This document shows, piece after piece, positions 60,725-64,000 of a stretch of DNA of 64,000 nt; position 1 is the stretch's first letter, and each line of letters starts with the position of its first letter. This stretch comes from Cynocephalus volans (taxonomy: Eukaryota > Chordata > Mammalia > Dermoptera > Cynocephalidae), in contig NC_084463.1 of assembly GCF_027409185.1 (NCBI RefSeq), positions 156,104,369-156,168,368 on the forward strand, given 5' to 3'. Under the pieces are notes generated by a model. It was given only the letters and a program-made list of their open reading frames with translations. It made no database searches and had not been told where the DNA came from. The position numbers were made by a program, and so were the translations under genes.

Positions 60725-61250
60725 CACTTAACTATCGCCACAAATGTACTACATAACAAAAAACTTTGAAACCTCAGTGGCATGCCTCAGAAGCATTCAC
60801 TTTTGCTCACAAGTCTATTTATAATTGGCTGGGCAGTTCTCCCAATCTGATCTGTTCTGGGCTTGGCAGGACCCATCCGTGTATTAGCATTCAGCTGAGG
60901 GTCTGCATTGTGGCCCTGCTGACCTTGGCTGCATGTGCAGGGCTTCAGCGGGATGGCCAGGCTGGCCTGGCTTTGCTCCATGTGTCCCATCCTCCCACAG
61001 GCTTGCCCAGACATGCTCCAGGGTTTCTGCAGAATCCCAGGAGAGGACAGAAGCAGGAGAGGCCTCTTGAGGCCTCAGCTCAGAACAGGCACGGGGCCGC
61101 TTCTGCCTTACTCTATTGGCAAAGAAAGTCACAGGCAGCCCAGCTACAAGGATTTGGGTAAACAGAAAGCCCCAGCTGCAAAAGGTGTGGATACATGGAG
61201 AGGTAGAGAACCAGGGCCATTTTTGCAATCAATCTGCCACACTTCTATCC
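60725..61250 (-). mobile_element. probable MaLR-type LTR fragment, antisense
   Basis: AACCTCAGTGGCATGCCTCA, GGCTGGGCAGTTCTCCCAAT, CTCTATTGGCAAAGAAAGTC and CAGCCCAGCTACAAGG follow an abundant old LTR in antisense. It would explain the 131- and 148-codon frames here. Confidence 0.45.
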
Positions 61251-62880
61251 CTGATTCAACTGAGAGCTGGCCCAGGCCATGCCTTTCAGACCATTCCCCA
61301 TGCCAACTTGAGCCCCCTGGTCCTGTGTCATCTCCCAGACTTTACACAGAGGCCTCAGGGGCTACTTTGGTGAGAACCTGAACCCAGAAACTCATGTACA
61401 CATTTTTCCACATACATATGCTGCTTGAATACCCCTCTGTGAGTGTACACACACATTCGTGCACTCACATACACACACTCTGCTCTCCGCCACTGGAGAG
61501 CCCTGGGCTACCCAGCCCTTCTTACCTAACACTGGACAAGTCCAGGTGGAGGAAAGGCAAGCAGCTTTCCGATTACTCTCTGAGATTCCCCTGGTCGGCA
61601 GCAGGCGGATGAAGGCCAGTATGGCTCCTGACCCCAGGTCTAACACCAACAGCGGGACCCTAGCAGGCCACTTGCCTCTCTGGGCCTCAGTTTCCCTTTC
61701 TGTTGATTGAAGGAAGGGAACTAGATGATCTCATGGGATCCTTGTGCCTGGGAGTCCAATGATTCCATGAGCGTCTTCTTCAGCCCTCAGTTGGGCCAGA
61801 CGAGCAGAGGCCTCAGAACCAGGAGGGACTTGAGAACTTCCCAGAGGTGGCAGCTTGCAAACAGAGCCGATGCCCAAGCCCCACACAACAGCACTGCTTT
61901 CACATGAATATGTGTGAACTCAGGAGAGCAGCTGTGGGAGAGCAGAGGCAGTGGGACGAGCAGTGACACAGCAGCGGCAGCAGCCCGGTGAGTACCCACA
62001 GCCTCCCAGGGGGGCAGCCCGGGCACCCAGCCCCTGGGGCACAACAGGAAGCAGGGCAGGGGCGCATGGGATCCCCGGAAAAGAAGAGAGAGAGAGGCCA
62101 CTCAGCAGAGACGGTGGCCACTGTGAGTCTTAGCCCCACCTGGCACTAAAATGGGGCGGGGTGGTTCTCAGGGCCATGAGAACTACTGGCTTCCCACTGA
62201 CAGAGAGCCACCAGCTCGGGGTCCAGAGGGCAGGGTGGTAAAAGAGGGGTGACTGTCTTCTCTCCTCAAAGCCTGTGGCTGAGATGACTCAGGTATCCCC
62301 AAGAGACCCCAGGGCTTTAACGATCCCCCCAGGAAAATGGAGTCTTGGCCCCACCTGGACCCAGCTCCAGGTCAGGCACAAAGGTGATTCCAACCCAGAT
62401 GCAGGCGCCTTGCCCTGTCCTTTCTCCAAGAGAAAGAGAAGGACCTGGCAGGGATTCTCAGCTGAAAAGGGGCTTAGGGGCAAATATTGTCTCATTTATA
62501 GACGGGAAATGGAGGTCCTGGGAAGGGAAGAGGCTGTCCTGCCACCCGACATCACTGAGGGGTGGGCAGCAGAATGGAGCCTGGGGGCCAGGCTGTGGGA
62601 GTGGTCCAGTCCAGCAGGCACAGGGTAGGGGAGGCTTCTCCCATCCTGTGTTTGCATCCATTGACAACCTTTCCAGGCCAGTGGGGCAGGTCTGGGCCAC
62701 CCTGGAAGGTATGAGATTGGAGGAGCCCAGATGGCCTCCTGGCAGCCCAGTGGGTGCCATGGGGTTGGACTTGGACAGGAGGAGTGAATTCTTGCCTGAT
62801 CCACAAATCAGCAGAGCCAAGGAGCACAGATGCAGGGGTGGTGGGGAGTAAACGGGGCATCCTCAGAAGCCTGGAGCACC
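61251..62880. other. GC-rich intergenic sequence, no supported exon
   Basis: Many overlapping frames on both strands (up to 168 codons) reflect GC content. Donor-like GTGAGT motifs occur (for example 61989), but no paired acceptor or family match was found. Confidence 0.4.
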
Positions 62881-62884
62881 CCAA

Positions 62885-62985
62885 CAACACCACAGACACC
62901 CATATGACAGACAAGGAAACTGAGGCCCAGAGATGTGAAGCAACTTGCTCAAAGTCACACAGCTGGTGGTAGGGTGGTTTCTTAC
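62885..62985 (-). repeat. MIR fragment, antisense
   Basis: GACAAGGAAACTGAGGCCCA and CTTGCTCAAAGTCACACAGC are the MIR antisense end. Confidence 0.75.
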
Positions 62986-63254
62986 CAGGCTAACCCCAGG
63001 AACTATGGCTTAACCACTAAGCAAAGCTGCCTTCTACCACATGTGAAGCCCCCCTTCCCCCCAGATGAGCTCTTGTGCACTTTGTCCAAGACACCCTCCT
63101 TAGAGCCTCTCTCTTCTGGCTGGTAACACCTCCCCAGGCAGCTCCAACCTGTGAATGAACAAAGCTGTTTCTGGCTCCTATTGATTAAAGATGATGCACA
63201 GAGATGCTCAGCAGACAAGCACTGGCAGCTCAGGGGCGGCTCAGCCTAGCACTC

Positions 63255-63370
63255 TGGGGCAGCCTGTCACTGGATGTCTGTGAGCTCAGCTTCCTCATCT
63301 GCAAAATGGGAATGATAATAGTGCCTACCTCATGAGGTCATCAACGAAATAGAAGCTAAAAGGTGTTGGA
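63255..63370 (+). repeat. MIR fragment
   Basis: TCAGCTTCCTCATCTGCAAA followed by ATGGGAATGATAATAGTGCC is the MIR core. Confidence 0.8.
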
Positions 63371-64000
63371 TGCCTCCTGCATATCAGGACTGTGCTGGGA
63401 ACTACATGGGCGTTATTGCTCTTAAAACTCACAGCAACCATGAAATGGGCAAGATCGAGGTAGTCCCATGTCTTTTCTGGCTGCACTCAGTCAAGACAAA
63501 TAGCTGCGATTTAGTGTAGTGTCCAGTCTTGTGTTGTCATCACTTTATTTGGAGCACCTCTGTCCTCAGCCCAGGTTTTCCTGCCCTCTTCCTGCTGGCT
63601 TTCCCTCCTCCCCAGCTGGCTAACTGTGGCTTCTGCTTTTTCCAAGGCTGGGTGATGGGGAGGCAGAAGAGGGGTGGAAACGTGTACTTGGCTGGTTCTG
63701 TTGTTCGCCAGCATCACTCTCCCTGAGGCTGGCAGAGGGTAAGTCGACTTCTCTGCAGGGGGAGTTCATGGATTTAATGGAGACGCCCCCATCACTGGGG
63801 GGTCTCTCTCCTGTGTACCCTTCCACCCCCAAATTCTTCCCTCAATTCAGGAATCTGGCAGGTCCAATATGCAGGACATACCTATGAATTTTTCCCAGTA
63901 GTCTCCTTAAAGCCAGCCTCTCTGTCTTGTCTTAAGGTGAACAAGGACGTATCCCCCTCCTCCCCACACAATGCTCAGATCGTTCTGAATGGCCTCTCCC
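63371..64000. other. window end, no gene recognised
   Basis: No MS4A15 exon, the next gene by human order, could be recognised before the window ends. Confidence 0.4.

Noticed and set aside
61850-61990. Possible MS4A15 5' non-coding exon ending in CCCG|GTGAGT
   Set aside because: Only a donor-like motif supports it; no MS4A15 coding exon was found to pair with it in the window.
62345-62851. 168-codon ORF and opposing 120-codon ORFs
   Set aside because: Overlapping frames on both strands in GC-rich DNA are expected by chance; no homology recognised.

Overview
This is mammalian nuclear DNA: spliced genes with GT-AG introns, LINE-1/HAL1, L2, MIR, MaLR LTRs and hAT fossils. The young lineage marker is a SINE of one or two tRNA-Ile-like units (6752-7067, 7796-7882, 12198-12272, 18513-18600, 23914-24085, 39597-39692). 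No Alu, B1 or ruminant/carnivore SINEs are seen. Monomeric and dimeric tRNA-Ile SINEs of this kind are known from colugos, so the likely source is a dermopteran such as Galeopterus; this is inference, not proof.

The window lies in the MS4A (CD20-like) cluster. MS4A8 is complete as coding sequence on the plus strand: six coding exons (16568-16777, 18828-18950, 22540-22599, 24335-24469, 28555-28668, 28856-28960), all introns in phase 0, predicting 248 residues with four membrane spans. A possible non-coding first exon ends at 15758, and a polyadenylation signal lies at 29334. About 18 kb further on, where MS4A18 lies in human, are two MS4A18-like exons (46720-47039 and 49372-49484). The first carries two in-frame stops, an off-frame start and a weak donor; the second has a one-base phase mismatch at its acceptor. 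No later exons were found, so I read this as a decayed MS4A18.

Region by region: 1-16 kb is intergenic and rich in L1/HAL1 (a HAL1-like element at 5985-8520 with nested SINEs, an antisense L1 5' end at 8917-10918 with a 106-bp tandem array, and a split L1 at 13292-15083). 16.5-29.3 kb is MS4A8, with MLT1, MaLR, ERV, L2 and SINE insertions in its introns. 29-40 kb is mostly old L2, LTR and hAT sequence. 40.2-43.9 kb is a 5'-truncated antisense L1 whose ORF2 is broken by only two nonsense codons. 46.7-49.5 kb is the MS4A18-like relic. 50-54.3 kb holds old L1 and an LTR with a triplicated 78-bp module. 55.6-59.1 kb is a 3.5-kb minisatellite of mixed 15/16-bp units with higher-order structure. 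59-64 kb is repeat-poor intergenic DNA with no gene I can support.
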